A stretch of 23,488 nucleotides of DNA from CAZJVD01 sp964549505 (GTDB lineage Bacteria; Bdellovibrionota; UBA1018; CAZJVD01), in NCBI GenBank assembly GCA_964549505.1, contig CAZJVD010000025.1:1-23488 (forward strand), in the 5' to 3' direction. Shown piece by piece: positions 13,956 through 22,800 of the stretch (its first letter is position 1; every line of letters starts with the position of its first letter). A model generated the notes under the pieces. That model did not search any database. It saw only the letters and a list, made by a program, of their open reading frames with translations, and was not told where the DNA came from. Both the position numbers and the translations under genes were made by a program.

Positions 13956-16066
13956 GAGTTCCCTCCGAGCAGGGAACGCAACCGAGGAGCTGCGGATTGT
14001 TGACTGTTGGAAGTATTGAGAGTGTCGCGGGCGTTGAGGCAGATCATCTCTTGAGTCGTGCTGACGACAGCACAGAGTCCATCGCGTCCTAGGGCAGTCA
14101 CCGAATCGCGCAGGTCGACGCCGGTACCGGTAAAGTCGAGCGTGCGTGTCGTGACCGGCTCGGCTTCATCTGCTTCATTGGACGATAAGGAAGCGCATTC
14201 GACGGTCACAGCATCGCGAGCCGCACAGACCGTCCGTTCAAAGGCCCATGTTCGGAGGAAGGGTGTTGAACTCGCTGGGGTCGGAGATTTCAGAATCTCG
14301 AACGGCGGATTTCGTTTTTCAAAATCCTGGCAGGTCACGCTGCTGCCCACCGTGCATGCAAAATCGTAAGCAACCAGCAACTCGGTTCCCGCCGCGAGGT
14401 CGAGTTCTTGTTTCGAGTCGCGTGTGGTGCACGTCGTTTTCGTGGCGTCGCTCTGACAGACTGCCCGTGGACCCGCGGCTACGCGCGTGCCCGACGCGAT
14501 ACTGGGAGGCTGCGGACAGCGATCGGGGAGATCGGGGCTGTCGCCGTTCACACAGCGGAAAGAATCTGCGCCCACCAAGGCCGTGAAAAACCAACCGCTC
14601 ACCAGCTGTCCAGCCGGCGCGCCCAGGGTGCCCGGCGTGCGCGGTGGACTCTGCAGCTTTCTAAAAAATGGAGCGGTCGTGAGACCCGCGCACGAAGAGC
14701 CGGTACCGCTCGTGGTGCACACACGCTTCCAGTCGACGCTGAGTGATTCGGTCCATCCACGTGAGCTCGTGACGAGACGGGCATTCTCTCCTTGCCGCCA
14801 ACATCGGGTAGCTTCATTGACGAGAGCGCATGTTTCCGCGGGGCCTGCTGCGAGCGCGCGGATCGTCGGTAGTATTCCGCGAACAGTTACAGGGCTTTCA
14901 TGGAAAGCGGCAAGCGTCGCGCTTCGGCGTTCATCTCCAAGCTGATACTTGGCGTTCGATCCCGAGCACTGAACCGTTCCGCTCTCAAGCGCCGCGCAGA
15001 AGTGTTCAGCACCGACGGCAAAATCGATCACATTCTCTGCAAAATGGTAGGCGGTCCAAGGTCGAAAACGTGGCAGGAGACCCGTCAGTAGTCGAACCAC
15101 GGGTGCCAGTGCGATGTGCAGGCCGAGTTGCGAGGTGTAATCTGCGGCTTGATCGTCGCTCAGGCGTGTCGCCTTTCCCTGAACGAGGATCGTGCGAGTA
15201 TCGAGGCGTCGGGCGCGCGAAGTCTGACTTCGGCGTTCGTCGTGTTTCGTCGGTCCCGCTGTCGCCGCTGTGAAGCCTTCGTCGCTCGTGCAGAAACGCT
15301 TACCGCTTCCGGTCGTGACACACGTCTGGTCTCCGAGAGCCGTTACGGCAACCACGCCACCGTCTGCTTTGAAAGGATGCTCAGCGAAGCACGTGCGGCC
15401 CTTGGTGGGCGCTCCGAGCGCGCCGTCCGTATTCTTTCCGGTACAGTAGAGGACGCCGTTCGAAATCGCGCACACATGATGAAACCCGCTCGCGACTGCG
15501 GTAACCGGAGTCGGAACCGTCTCAACCCAATCCGGCACGCTGTGAATCACATGCTCGGGTCGTCCGCCGACGCAGCTTGCTTTGAGGTCGATTCCCCAGC
15601 AGTAAAGCCGACCGTTCTGAGTTGCGCACGTGAAGTCCGCGCCACCCGTGAGCGCCGTAACTTGATTCAGTCCTTCGACCTCGACCGCCATCCGTGCTTC
15701 AGGAGCCTCGTCGACGAGATCCTCGAACTGACGGTTGCCAATCTGACCGTTCTCGGAACTGCCCCAGCATCGGACACCCGCGCCAGCCACCGGTCCGCCT
15801 TTCGTGCTGTCGTCGAGGCGAGCGGCGATCATACAAGTCGAGAAGTCACCGGCGACAAGGCTCAGGCCAGGGACTCTCGGTATGAGCTGCTGAAGGCCGT
15901 CCTTCAACAATCCTCCCCGTCCGCTTTCCTCGTCGCTTCGGACGATAATGTTTTCAACAAAGAACTCTGCCGGGTGGCGGGCGCAACCGAGTCCCCAGAA
16001 CCCGACGAGTCCGAAGACAAAGGAAACAAGTCTGATGCCGAGTGGGGTTCGCCGTGACATTGCCAC
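13952..16066 (-). CDS. RCC1-repeat lipoprotein
   Basis: This is a protein of about 704 residues with a signal peptide and lipobox-like FWGLGC (Cys28), so it is probably lipidated. The rest holds RCC1-type propeller blades of the extracellular bacterial kind. Each is recognisable by a Gly-x-x-x-Cys-Ala start and a Cys-Trp-Gly-like end: GVRCWGSSENGQIG, FTCATQNGRLYCWG, HHVCAISNGVLYCTGKNTDGALG, HFCAALESGTVQCSGSNAKYQLG and ETCALVNEATRCW. The paired Cys probably form disulfides within blades; later blades are degenerate. Such proteins usually mediate binding, and no enzyme site is visible. GTG 16066 and ATG 16060 are both possible starts. Neither has a Shine-Dalgarno, and the predicted transcript start lies at the GTG, so the mRNA may be leaderless. 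The gene is coupled to the coiled-coil gene downstream by a 4-bp overlap. Confidence 0.82.
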   Translation of the reverse strand: MAMSRRTPLGIRLVSFVFGLVGFWGLGCARHPAEFFVENIIVRSDEESGRGGLLKDGLQQLIPRVPGLSLVAGDFSTCMIAARLDDSTKGGPVAGAGVRCWGSSENGQIGNRQFEDLVDEAPEARMAVEVEGLNQVTALTGGADFTCATQNGRLYCWGIDLKASCVGGRPEHVIHSVPDWVETVPTPVTAVASGFHHVCAISNGVLYCTGKNTDGALGAPTKGRTCFAEHPFKADGGVVAVTALGDQTCVTTGSGKRFCTSDEGFTAATAGPTKHDERRSQTSRARRLDTRTILVQGKATRLSDDQAADYTSQLGLHIALAPVVRLLTGLLPRFRPWTAYHFAENVIDFAVGAEHFCAALESGTVQCSGSNAKYQLGDERRSATLAAFHESPVTVRGILPTIRALAAGPAETCALVNEATRCWRQGENARLVTSSRGWTESLSVDWKRVCTTSGTGSSCAGLTTAPFFRKLQSPPRTPGTLGAPAGQLVSGWFFTALVGADSFRCVNGDSPDLPDRCPQPPSIASGTRVAAGPRAVCQSDATKTTCTTRDSKQELDLAAGTELLVAYDFACTVGSSVTCQDFEKRNPPFEILKSPTPASSTPFLRTWAFERTVCAARDAVTVECASLSSNEADEAEPVTTRTLDFTGTGVDLRDSVTALGRDGLCAVVSTTQEMICLNARDTLNTSNSQQSAAPRLRSLLGGNS

Positions 16067-16070
16067 GCAG

Positions 16071-16108
16071 CGCTATCACAATAGAGCTAAGCGCGTCAAA
16101 GTGATAGC
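16071..16108 (-). promoter_or_regulatory. Candidate promoter with inverted-repeat operator upstream of the RCC1 lipoprotein gene
   Basis: On the minus strand TTGACG is followed after 16 bp by an extended -10-like TGTGATAGC. Perfect 8-bp inverted arms GCTATCAC and GTGATAGC (plus-strand 16072-16079 and 16101-16108, 21-bp spacer) sit so that one arm overlaps the -10 and the other abuts the -35. This is a good layout for a repressor dyad. The -10 itself matches the consensus poorly (3 of 6). Confidence 0.4.
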
Positions 16109-16147
16109 TGTTGTAGCTACTGGATAGTAAAGAGATTTAAGGCGACG

Positions 16148-16198
16148 GTGCGGACCACCTTTCGTGGATGCGAAGCATCCACGAAAGGTGGTCCGCAC
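16148..16198. repeat. Long perfect palindrome, copy 1, one nt after a stop codon
   Basis: Arms of 24 bp (16148-16171 and 16175-16198, beginning GTGCGGACCACC) flank the loop GAA. It begins one base beyond the TAG of the minus-strand gene ending at 16200. No T-tract follows in either direction. The same arms occur at 17332-17384 with the complementary loop TTC. It could act as a 3'-end RNA hairpin, a REP-like element, or a protein-binding or cruciform site. Confidence 0.92.
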
Positions 16199-16199
16199 A

Positions 16200-17279
16200 C
16201 TAGTTGTTGATCGGATCCGACGTCCCTTCGTCAGGAGGATCTTGTTTCATGGGAGGTTGCCGTCTCATCAGATTCACGATGGGTGTCGTGACAAGGAGTA
16301 GTTTGAGACCTCTCTGTCGTGCCTCAAGTGCGTCGATGAGCTCTTCAAAATCCTCGTCACTGAGAGACTCGTCGAGGGCTCGCTGACCGATGGCGAGGCT
16401 TGCGATCAAGATTTCTCTAGCAATGCGAAAAACCGGCCTCGAGAGCGCATGGGCTGCAACAGCCTCAAAAACACGCTCACGCGCGTCCTCACGTACTCTT
16501 GGATCCCAGGTTCTAAGCTGCTCCGGTGCGAATTCCGCGATCCCACTCCACGCTCCAAGTATTTCGAAAAGAGCGTCCGGCAATGACTTTGCAGTGGACC
16601 ACTCCTCAGCAATAGTTTCCACGCTAGGAAAAAAACTCAGATCAGGTTCGTCCGTCGAGGAAGCCTCAGACGCGATCAGGTAACGTAGGACGCTGAACAA
16701 GGGTAGTGCGTAAACACCAAACTCTTCGTCCGGTTTGTCGGCCAAGAGATCGACCTCCTCGTTTTGGATCCTAAAATCCTCCGGGGTTTCGGGTGCATTC
16801 GGGTCATCTGTCATGACCTTAACGACTAGGCGCCAACGATCAGCGTATCGGTCGTCAGCATTCCGCTTCGTTCGCTTCCAGCGTTGAACGAAACTAACGA
16901 CCCCAGCTGCTGCCGTCGTGAAGGTCGTATAAACATTGTAGAGACTGTAGAAAGAGGGCGAGGGAGCCCACTGATCGGGTATGGCATATTTCAAAATGCC
17001 TTTAAAAAGCTGGAGCACGCCGAATGCCAGGGCCGCACCACGTGCACCATCCAGCAGTGCATCGCACAGTAAGTCCGATCTCTGCTGCTTGCCGATCGTA
17101 CGTTCCGGAAGGGCGCGGGTTTGGGCGGTGAACTCGTCGAAAAGGCTATTGAGATCGTAAGCGTTCTGGAGCTCCAGGAAACCTGTGTCGGCGGTCGCGG
17201 TGAATCCCGAGACGCTTACAAGAAGTGATGTGGCTACCGCGAGCGCACGATACGCTCGTCGACCCCTGGTCCCAGTCAT
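16200..17279 (-). CDS. Membrane-associated protein of unknown function
   Basis: I recognise no family in this protein of about 359 residues. It has an N-terminal signal or anchor sequence (RALAVATSLLVSVSGF), then two moderately hydrophobic stretches around residues 78-97 and 108-130 (AALAFGVLQLFKGILKYAI; FTTAAAGVVSFV). A long acidic middle region follows (EEVDLLADKPDEEFG and similar), then a helical C-terminus with a hydrophobic segment (LKLLLVTTPIVNLM) and a hydrophilic Pro/Asp-rich tail. The start was set at ATG 17279: an upstream in-frame ATG at 17291 falls inside the predicted -10 element, and transcription should begin about one nt before 17279. No Shine-Dalgarno is present, consistent with a leaderless mRNA. 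The gene is enclosed by the two long palindromes. Confidence 0.75.
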   Translation of the reverse strand: MTGTRGRRAYRALAVATSLLVSVSGFTATADTGFLELQNAYDLNSLFDEFTAQTRALPERTIGKQQRSDLLCDALLDGARGAALAFGVLQLFKGILKYAIPDQWAPSPSFYSLYNVYTTFTTAAAGVVSFVQRWKRTKRNADDRYADRWRLVVKVMTDDPNAPETPEDFRIQNEEVDLLADKPDEEFGVYALPLFSVLRYLIASEASSTDEPDLSFFPSVETIAEEWSTAKSLPDALFEILGAWSGIAEFAPEQLRTWDPRVREDARERVFEAVAAHALSRPVFRIAREILIASLAIGQRALDESLSDEDFEELIDALEARQRGLKLLLVTTPIVNLMRRQPPMKQDPPDEGTSDPINN

Positions 17280-17286
17280 GACGCAA

Positions 17287-17315
17287 TGCATATCAAAATG
17301 GCTTCAGTGTGTCAA
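17287..17315 (-). promoter_or_regulatory. Predicted sigma-70 promoter giving a leaderless transcript
   Basis: On the minus strand: a consensus -35 TTGACA (17310-17315), a 17-bp spacer, and an extended -10 TGA-TATGCA (-10 at 17287-17292). Spacing predicts +1 at about 17280, adjacent to the ATG at 17279. Only 16 bp separate its -35 from the palindrome at 17332-17384. Confidence 0.6.
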
Positions 17316-17331
17316 TGGATTCCGGGGTTCC

Positions 17332-17384
17332 GGTGCGGACCACCTTTCGTGGATGCTTCGCATCCACGAAAGGTGGTCCGCACC
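17332..17384. repeat. Long perfect palindrome, copy 2, one nt after a stop codon
   Basis: Arms of 25 bp (17332-17356 and 17360-17384) flank the loop TTC. The arms are identical to copy 1 apart from one extra outer base pair, and the loop is the complement of copy 1, so the copies are in inverted orientation. It begins one base beyond the TGA of the minus-strand gene ending at 17386 and precedes the promoter of the next gene. No T-tract is present. Confidence 0.92.
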
Positions 17385-17385
17385 C

Positions 17386-19260
17386 TCACTCTAAAAGCGT
17401 CGTTAGAATGGCCACGTCCTTTTCAGAGGGGAGTCCATCGCCATCGAAGTCATACCCGGCGAGGGTATCAGTGCTGATAATCGCCCAGATGTCACGGCTG
17501 ACGACTTCGGGTCGCTCCATAGCGATAATCTTTGTGATCTGAGTTCGCCGAAGGGCGCGATCCGCACCTGAACCAGTAGGCTTGAACATCTCTTGTCGGA
17601 ACGCATCGAGATCGGTTTTGCTTTCCGCCAAATTGAACTCACGTACGGGATCTGCAACCCACCGGAGATAATCGCTTGCGAGCATCCGGAACGCTTTCGC
17701 CCCGTGGAGATCCTCATACGCCTTACGGTTCGCAGAAGGCCAAAAATTCGGATCTGAAAGGTTCTCTCCGATCGTCTCGCGATGGACGTTCCGATACCGG
17801 TCACGGGCTGACATAAGATTCTGATAGGCACGACCGTACTCTGGATCGTGTTTCGCCAGCTCGGCACGTTTATAAATGAGAACGGCTTGGCGTTCTGCCG
17901 GCCCCAGATCCACCAAAGCGATCACGTCGGTGACAAGATGGTCGAGGTTCATAGCGGTCATCGGTGGTTGCAAATAACCAGGTCCGCTCGTGCCTCGTAG
18001 ATGCATTAGGTTTTGTATCGTGCCCGCGTTCCATGAAGAAACACTCTCAACCCACGTCTGAAAATAGGCTTGATTGGCACCAAAAGGAAAAGACGGAATG
18101 AAATTTTTCTCGTTAGCGAACAAAGCGCTGAGCGACGCTGCCGCCTTGAGAGTCCCCACGGTAGGTATCGTCGACGGAAGTGCGAGACAGGTACCCACTT
18201 TAAGAACGCCGATCAGCTTGCGCGCGATAACGTTTTCTCGTCGAACGACCTCTTCCGGACGAGATAGAAAGCCCTTCAGTTCAGATGAGGTCAGTAGCGG
18301 AGCGCTCAGTACGGCGGCCACGGGACCAGCTAGTAGCGAGGCGCTGTTCGGTAATGCTGGAAAAGCAGGACGTCGTGAGTGCTTTCTAAAGTCACTCAGC
18401 TTGGCTCGAAGATCCAGTGCACGGCTGAGATCGGCTCCAAGCCGATCTCGAAGGACTGGGCCATAAGGCGAAATCGAGCGGCTTGCAGCCGTCTCGAGCC
18501 ACCATCGGGAACGGTTGATGATTCCGCCCGTAAAGGACGCGAGACTGGCTTGTGTGCGCTCACTGCGGAGAGATGAAGGACTTGCGTTGTCGCTATGGGA
18601 AAGCCGTGTTTCAAAATGACTGTAGTTCGGAATAAAACCAAATGATTGAACCAGTCGCGCACGCACGCTTCCGGCTAGATCAGCCGCGTCTTTCCAGATA
18701 GGGGTGAAGCTCTGAAGCGCGATGTACTCTTCGATCGCGTCCAGTGCCAAGCGAGCGGTCTCACGAGTAGCAGGATTTTTCGCCTGACCGAAATGTTTGG
18801 CTAGCGCTAACCAAAGATCGTTTAAAGAAGTTTCATCAAAAGCGATTCCGAGCCGGTATTCGCTTTCAAGACGTCCAACTCTTTTCAAAACCTCAAGCCG
18901 TGCCAGCTTGAGCCATGTGTGATGGAGGTCCGCGGGGGTGAGAAGACGATCGCGATCTCTGTCGAGGGCTTCGAAGACCAACTGCGCATCAACCATGTGA
19001 CCTTGCGCGAGCCGGTCTGGAATAAGGTTTGCGAGCTCTGGATTCGCTCGGACGTACGCGGTGAGATGATCAGGTACGGGATTCTCTAGCTCGGCACCTT
19101 TGTCGAGTGCCGGTAGCGTTCTAACAAACGCCCGAATGGTCGCGTCAGTATTCAGGTTCTGAGGCGGGTCCTGAACCGGACTCTGGCGTCCAAACGTAGA
19201 CGGCGTTACGGCAAAAGCCATAACCCCTAAGATCAAATATTTTTTAAAGCAGTCAGACAT
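17386..19260 (-). CDS. Large secreted protein with two EF-hand-like loops, unknown function
   Basis: The 624-residue protein has an N-terminal signal peptide (KKYLILGVMAFAVTPSTFG) without a lipobox. Two EF-hand-type calcium loops are visible: DRDRDRLLTPAD at residues 100-111 and DFDGDGLPSEKD at 604-615, close to the C-terminus. Each has Asp at positions 1, 3, 5 and 12. The rest is mainly helical and has no enzyme motif that I can name. The last loop resembles a half-dockerin or calcium-binding cap. The ATG at 19260 has no clear Shine-Dalgarno. The gene starts 41 bp after the stop of the small Cys-rich gene upstream, which suggests cotranscription. Its stop codon is followed after one base by palindrome copy 2. 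Confidence 0.8.
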   Translation of the reverse strand: MSDCFKKYLILGVMAFAVTPSTFGRQSPVQDPPQNLNTDATIRAFVRTLPALDKGAELENPVPDHLTAYVRANPELANLIPDRLAQGHMVDAQLVFEALDRDRDRLLTPADLHHTWLKLARLEVLKRVGRLESEYRLGIAFDETSLNDLWLALAKHFGQAKNPATRETARLALDAIEEYIALQSFTPIWKDAADLAGSVRARLVQSFGFIPNYSHFETRLSHSDNASPSSLRSERTQASLASFTGGIINRSRWWLETAASRSISPYGPVLRDRLGADLSRALDLRAKLSDFRKHSRRPAFPALPNSASLLAGPVAAVLSAPLLTSSELKGFLSRPEEVVRRENVIARKLIGVLKVGTCLALPSTIPTVGTLKAAASLSALFANEKNFIPSFPFGANQAYFQTWVESVSSWNAGTIQNLMHLRGTSGPGYLQPPMTAMNLDHLVTDVIALVDLGPAERQAVLIYKRAELAKHDPEYGRAYQNLMSARDRYRNVHRETIGENLSDPNFWPSANRKAYEDLHGAKAFRMLASDYLRWVADPVREFNLAESKTDLDAFRQEMFKPTGSGADRALRRTQITKIIAMERPEVVSRDIWAIISTDTLAGYDFDGDGLPSEKDVAILTTLLE

Positions 19261-19301
19261 AATTAAAATCTGAACCTATCGGGAATCTATTTGGCGCAGC
19301 A

Positions 19302-19652
19302 CTAAATCCGAGGCGGACGACATTCGCAGACATTCGACCAGACCCCGCCACCTTCATCGACGACATCGTTAGCCGGTCGACAGGTCTTACCTTCTTCGGG
19401 TTCGCCACAGGCTCCGCCGCAGAAATAATCTTGCATGACCACAAAGTACGTAGGCCCGGTGTCCCCATATGTTTTCGGAACTGCCGTAATAAAGTTGTTT
19501 TCAGGATAGGTGACCGTGGATCCCATCGGTGGTCCGTCCGGTCCACCTAAAGTCCACTGGCAGGCGAACGCTGCATGACTCGACAGAAGTACGACAAAAA
19601 GCACGAGACTTGCGACCAGTGCTCGACACGTTAACACGTATTTATTTTTCAA
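19302..19652 (-). CDS. Small secreted Cys-rich protein
   Basis: This is a 116-residue protein with a strong signal peptide (ALVASLVLFVVLLSSHAAFA), probably cleaved between Ala30 and Cys31. The mature part of about 86 residues has six Cys (31, 78, 82, 91, 109, 111), enough for three disulfides, and many Gly, Pro and acidic residues. The first mature residue being Cys leaves lipidation possible, but AFAC is a poor lipobox. The start is TTG at 19652, well supported because AAGGAG lies eight bases upstream (19661-19666) and the only nearby ATG is out of frame and stops after three codons. No family is recognised. It is probably cotranscribed with the EF-hand protein gene. Confidence 0.7.
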   Translation of the reverse strand: MKNKYVLTCRALVASLVLFVVLLSSHAAFACQWTLGGPDGPPMGSTVTYPENNFITAVPKTYGDTGPTYFVVMQDYFCGGACGEPEEGKTCRPANDVVDEGGGVWSNVCECRPPRI

Positions 19653-19796
19653 AGACCCATCTCCTTACGACAGAGGTTAATTGGCCTGTTTGTATATCCC
19701 ATTCTGACCGGTTTTGCGAACGTCGCGTCAAAATATAGGGAAAAACGGGGCGAAACAATATAGGGGGGAATGGGTGGGGGTTAGCAACTAAGCCGC

Positions 19797-19844
19797 TTGA
19801 TACGCCACCCGATACGCCACCCGATACGCCACTTGATACATTCG
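19797..19844. repeat. 12-bp tandem repeat, four units
   Basis: Units read CTTGATACGCCA, CCCGATACGCCA, CCCGATACGCCA and CTTGATACATTC. The repeat lies in the 231-bp gap between the cyclase-like gene (ends 19884) and the Cys-rich gene (starts 19652). Although the period is a multiple of three, no supported gene covers it. Confidence 0.75.
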
Positions 19845-19883
19845 ACTGCCGGGTTTCATTTTGTTTGTCGGGTTATCGATCGG

Positions 19884-22800
19884 CTACGCGGCTATTTTGG
19901 TCGACGACGAGAACGACTTCAGCGCGGCTTCGTAGTGATGGCTGAGTTCATTGAGACTCGGGCTTGGGCTCTTTTTCATGTAGTGAATCAACGCCTGCGT
20001 TCGTACGCGCGCGCGCGGATCGGACAAGACCCAATCGATCCACGACGGTTTCGTCTGTAAGTACATGTCGAGATAGACGTGACTCTCGACAGAGAAACGA
20101 TCAAATGTCTCGAGATAGAGCAACATCGCCTTCGTCACAAAAATCTGATCCGTAATCGCTCCTGCGCGAAACGCGTTCTGCACCCGCGCGAGTTTGATGA
20201 ACCGAACGGCGCGATTGCGTTTGCGCGGATCATGCGAGGCCATGTCTTTTAAAATTTGTTCAGGCTCGTGAAGCTGGTCTTTTCGGTCGACAGATTCGAT
20301 TAGGCTGCGACTTGGTACGCCGATCTTGTCCACAAGATGCATGAGCTTCTCGTACGATTTCGAATCGTCCCAGATCATCCGTTCTGTTCCGGATCTTGCG
20401 AGGTTTTGTAAGACGAGATTTTTTTCTCGAAAATTCTTGAGCGCTGGCATGCTGGAGTGGACAGCGCGGATCCAGCGTTCATTGCCTAAGTCTTTTTGAG
20501 CGATCAGTCCGAGAAAATCGACGACCTCCTGGGCGATGTCCGAGTAGTCCTGTTGCGTGTCCCACGCGCGACGTAGAGCAAGCGGCTTACCGTAAACGCC
20601 TTCAAGAAATGCTTCGAATTCCTGCGTCTTGGTTTCATCCAGAATAAACGTTTCGCCCGGTAAGAAGGATTTGAGATGCGGATCTGCCCTTTCACGGTCG
20701 ATCAACGCGCGTTCAAAGAAACTCTGAACCTTGGGAAAGCAGTTATTCAAAATCTTCATGAGATCTGGAAAAACAACAAAGCCGCCTTCGCGAGCCTTGT
20801 CGACGAGTTTTTCTGATTTCGAAATAATATAGATGGATCGCGAATCGATATTCGAAAGCTCGTGATTGAGCCCGTAAAAGTAATAGTCACTCGTCAAGAT
20901 CGTTCGAAAACCCATGGGTTGGTCGGTCGTGCCGCGCTCGCGGTTCAAGCGACGTTGGTTCTCGATTGCTAGATAGAGTTCCCGGTTCTTGAGCATGAGT
21001 AGCGCGACCACAGTTTCGTGAGCTTCGCGCAGGCTTTGGACACCGTCCCGATAGAGTGCGTAACAGCGAACGAGTTTCTCAACGATCGGATCGTGGTGCG
21101 CCGGCTTCTTTGGGTTTTTGATCGCAATCAGCATCGCATCGCCGAGCGAGTTGATGAAATGAATACACCCCGCAAAATACGCGCCGTGAATCTTATGAAA
21201 AACCGACTGTAAAATATGTGTGACGATCGCAAGGTTCGAAACTTTGATCTGACTCGAGCGACAGAGATCGTTCAAAACAATCCAGTTGTACTCGACCGCT
21301 GTTTGATCGAGATTGATCGCGGCCAGGTCGTTCTTTCCGAGCTTCATGATCTCTTTCACAGAGTCCGGAAGAATACGTTCAATAAACTGTTGCTCGCGCA
21401 ACGTGCGGGCAATCAAAACTAAAATTCCCATCGCGACGATAATCGGTAACGTTTGCGTTTGAAAGAGCAGTCGCAGCGTTGCCACGTTTTCAAAAACCAC
21501 CCACTCGCGCAAATAAGCGCGGTACGAAGCGACAAAGATCAGAAAGCCCAGTCCCGAGACCAGTGCACGAGCCGCTCCGGCCGACAACTCCTGCACGTCG
21601 GAGTCTTCGCGGAGGCGGGTCATCAGTGTGAACAAGACCGCGCTGGCGACTAAGAAACAGAGTCCGAGAACAGCCGTCATCGCGAGGACCGGTTCGAGAA
21701 AGTTGAACTGCTTGACGTACGTGAGCGGACCAATATTCTGAAAGATCGGTACCAGCTGAAAAATCGCAAGTCCCAGTACCACCGTCACTAGCGTTCCATA
21801 GATCGCACGAAAGCCCACTTCGATTAAACCGGAGGACGTGTGCATCATGGCGTGGGACTTTTGAAAGAGACTGCGGGAGAGGACGATGCTGGATTGTTCG
21901 AGTGCTTTCCATGCGCGTCGGCCGACGGCAAGGATGCTCAGTGCTTGAACGAGGATGGCGAGTTGTCGGATGCCCATGATCCACTCGACATCGAGTGAAG
22001 CCTGTACGGGTTCGATTTGAAGTGCGCGCCCCAGAGAGAACGCCAAGAGAATGTTGCTGAGCGCGAGAGGCTCCATCGTGTTTTCGCGCTGGAAGAGCGC
22101 AAACACGAGCAGAATAAAAGCTAGAAAAACGAAACTCGTGATGACGAAGAGGTCATGGGAGGTTCGTTCTTCGGCCGAAGGAATATGCGCCGGCGTCTCT
22201 TTTGAGTACAACCCGATAAAATAATTGTGTGAGAATCCAGGACTGGCGAACCCGCGACTCGTGATCACTGCGGAGAGCGTGTGGGTCGACTGAGCCGGAA
22301 TCGTGATCGGTACCGCCTTTTCCGTGCTGGCTCGGTCTGGGAAGTACGCGATCGGACTGCCGTCAAAGAGCACAAGGGCGGCTCCGTTGATGGGACCCAA
22401 GCGTAACGAGCGAGTCAGGGGAGTGTTCGTGCTGTTACGAAGATCGGTCTCGAGAAGGGTCGCCTGCGCAATGAGCCGCTTTTCGAGTGTCGTGTATTGC
22501 GCAATCGCGAGTGTATCTTCTTCGGGCTTTGTCAGAGAGCCCGCAACGAGCCGCTTCAGATCCTCGCCATGCAATCGGCACTGAGATTCCGCGAGTCCCT
22601 CTAATTTGAGTCTCCAGAGAACCGTGCGTAGGTCTGTGGTGTCCTTTCGCACTTCCGCCGGGGGAAGTGAAAAACTCTGATCGAGCGCTTCGAAGGGATA
22701 GAAAAGATGACTCGAAAAGCAGAATTCCTTTTGCGCCGAGAGGCGCTGATACTCTTTCAGAAGTGCGGTTTCCGAACGGACGGTTTCACTGTCGGCTGTT

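Noticed and set aside
15116..16057. 313-residue plus-strand open frame opposite the RCC1 lipoprotein gene
   Set aside because: It is antisense to a gene with clear RCC1 motifs and a signal peptide; its composition is typical of a GC-rich shadow frame.
16148..17384. Palindromes as integron attC sites
   Set aside because: The gene-plus-palindrome layout is cassette-like, but the palindromes are perfect, without extrahelical bases, and lack the GTTRRRY/RYYYAAC core sites; no integrase is visible.
16148..17384. Palindromes as classical rho-independent terminators
   Set aside because: No T-tract follows either hairpin on either strand.
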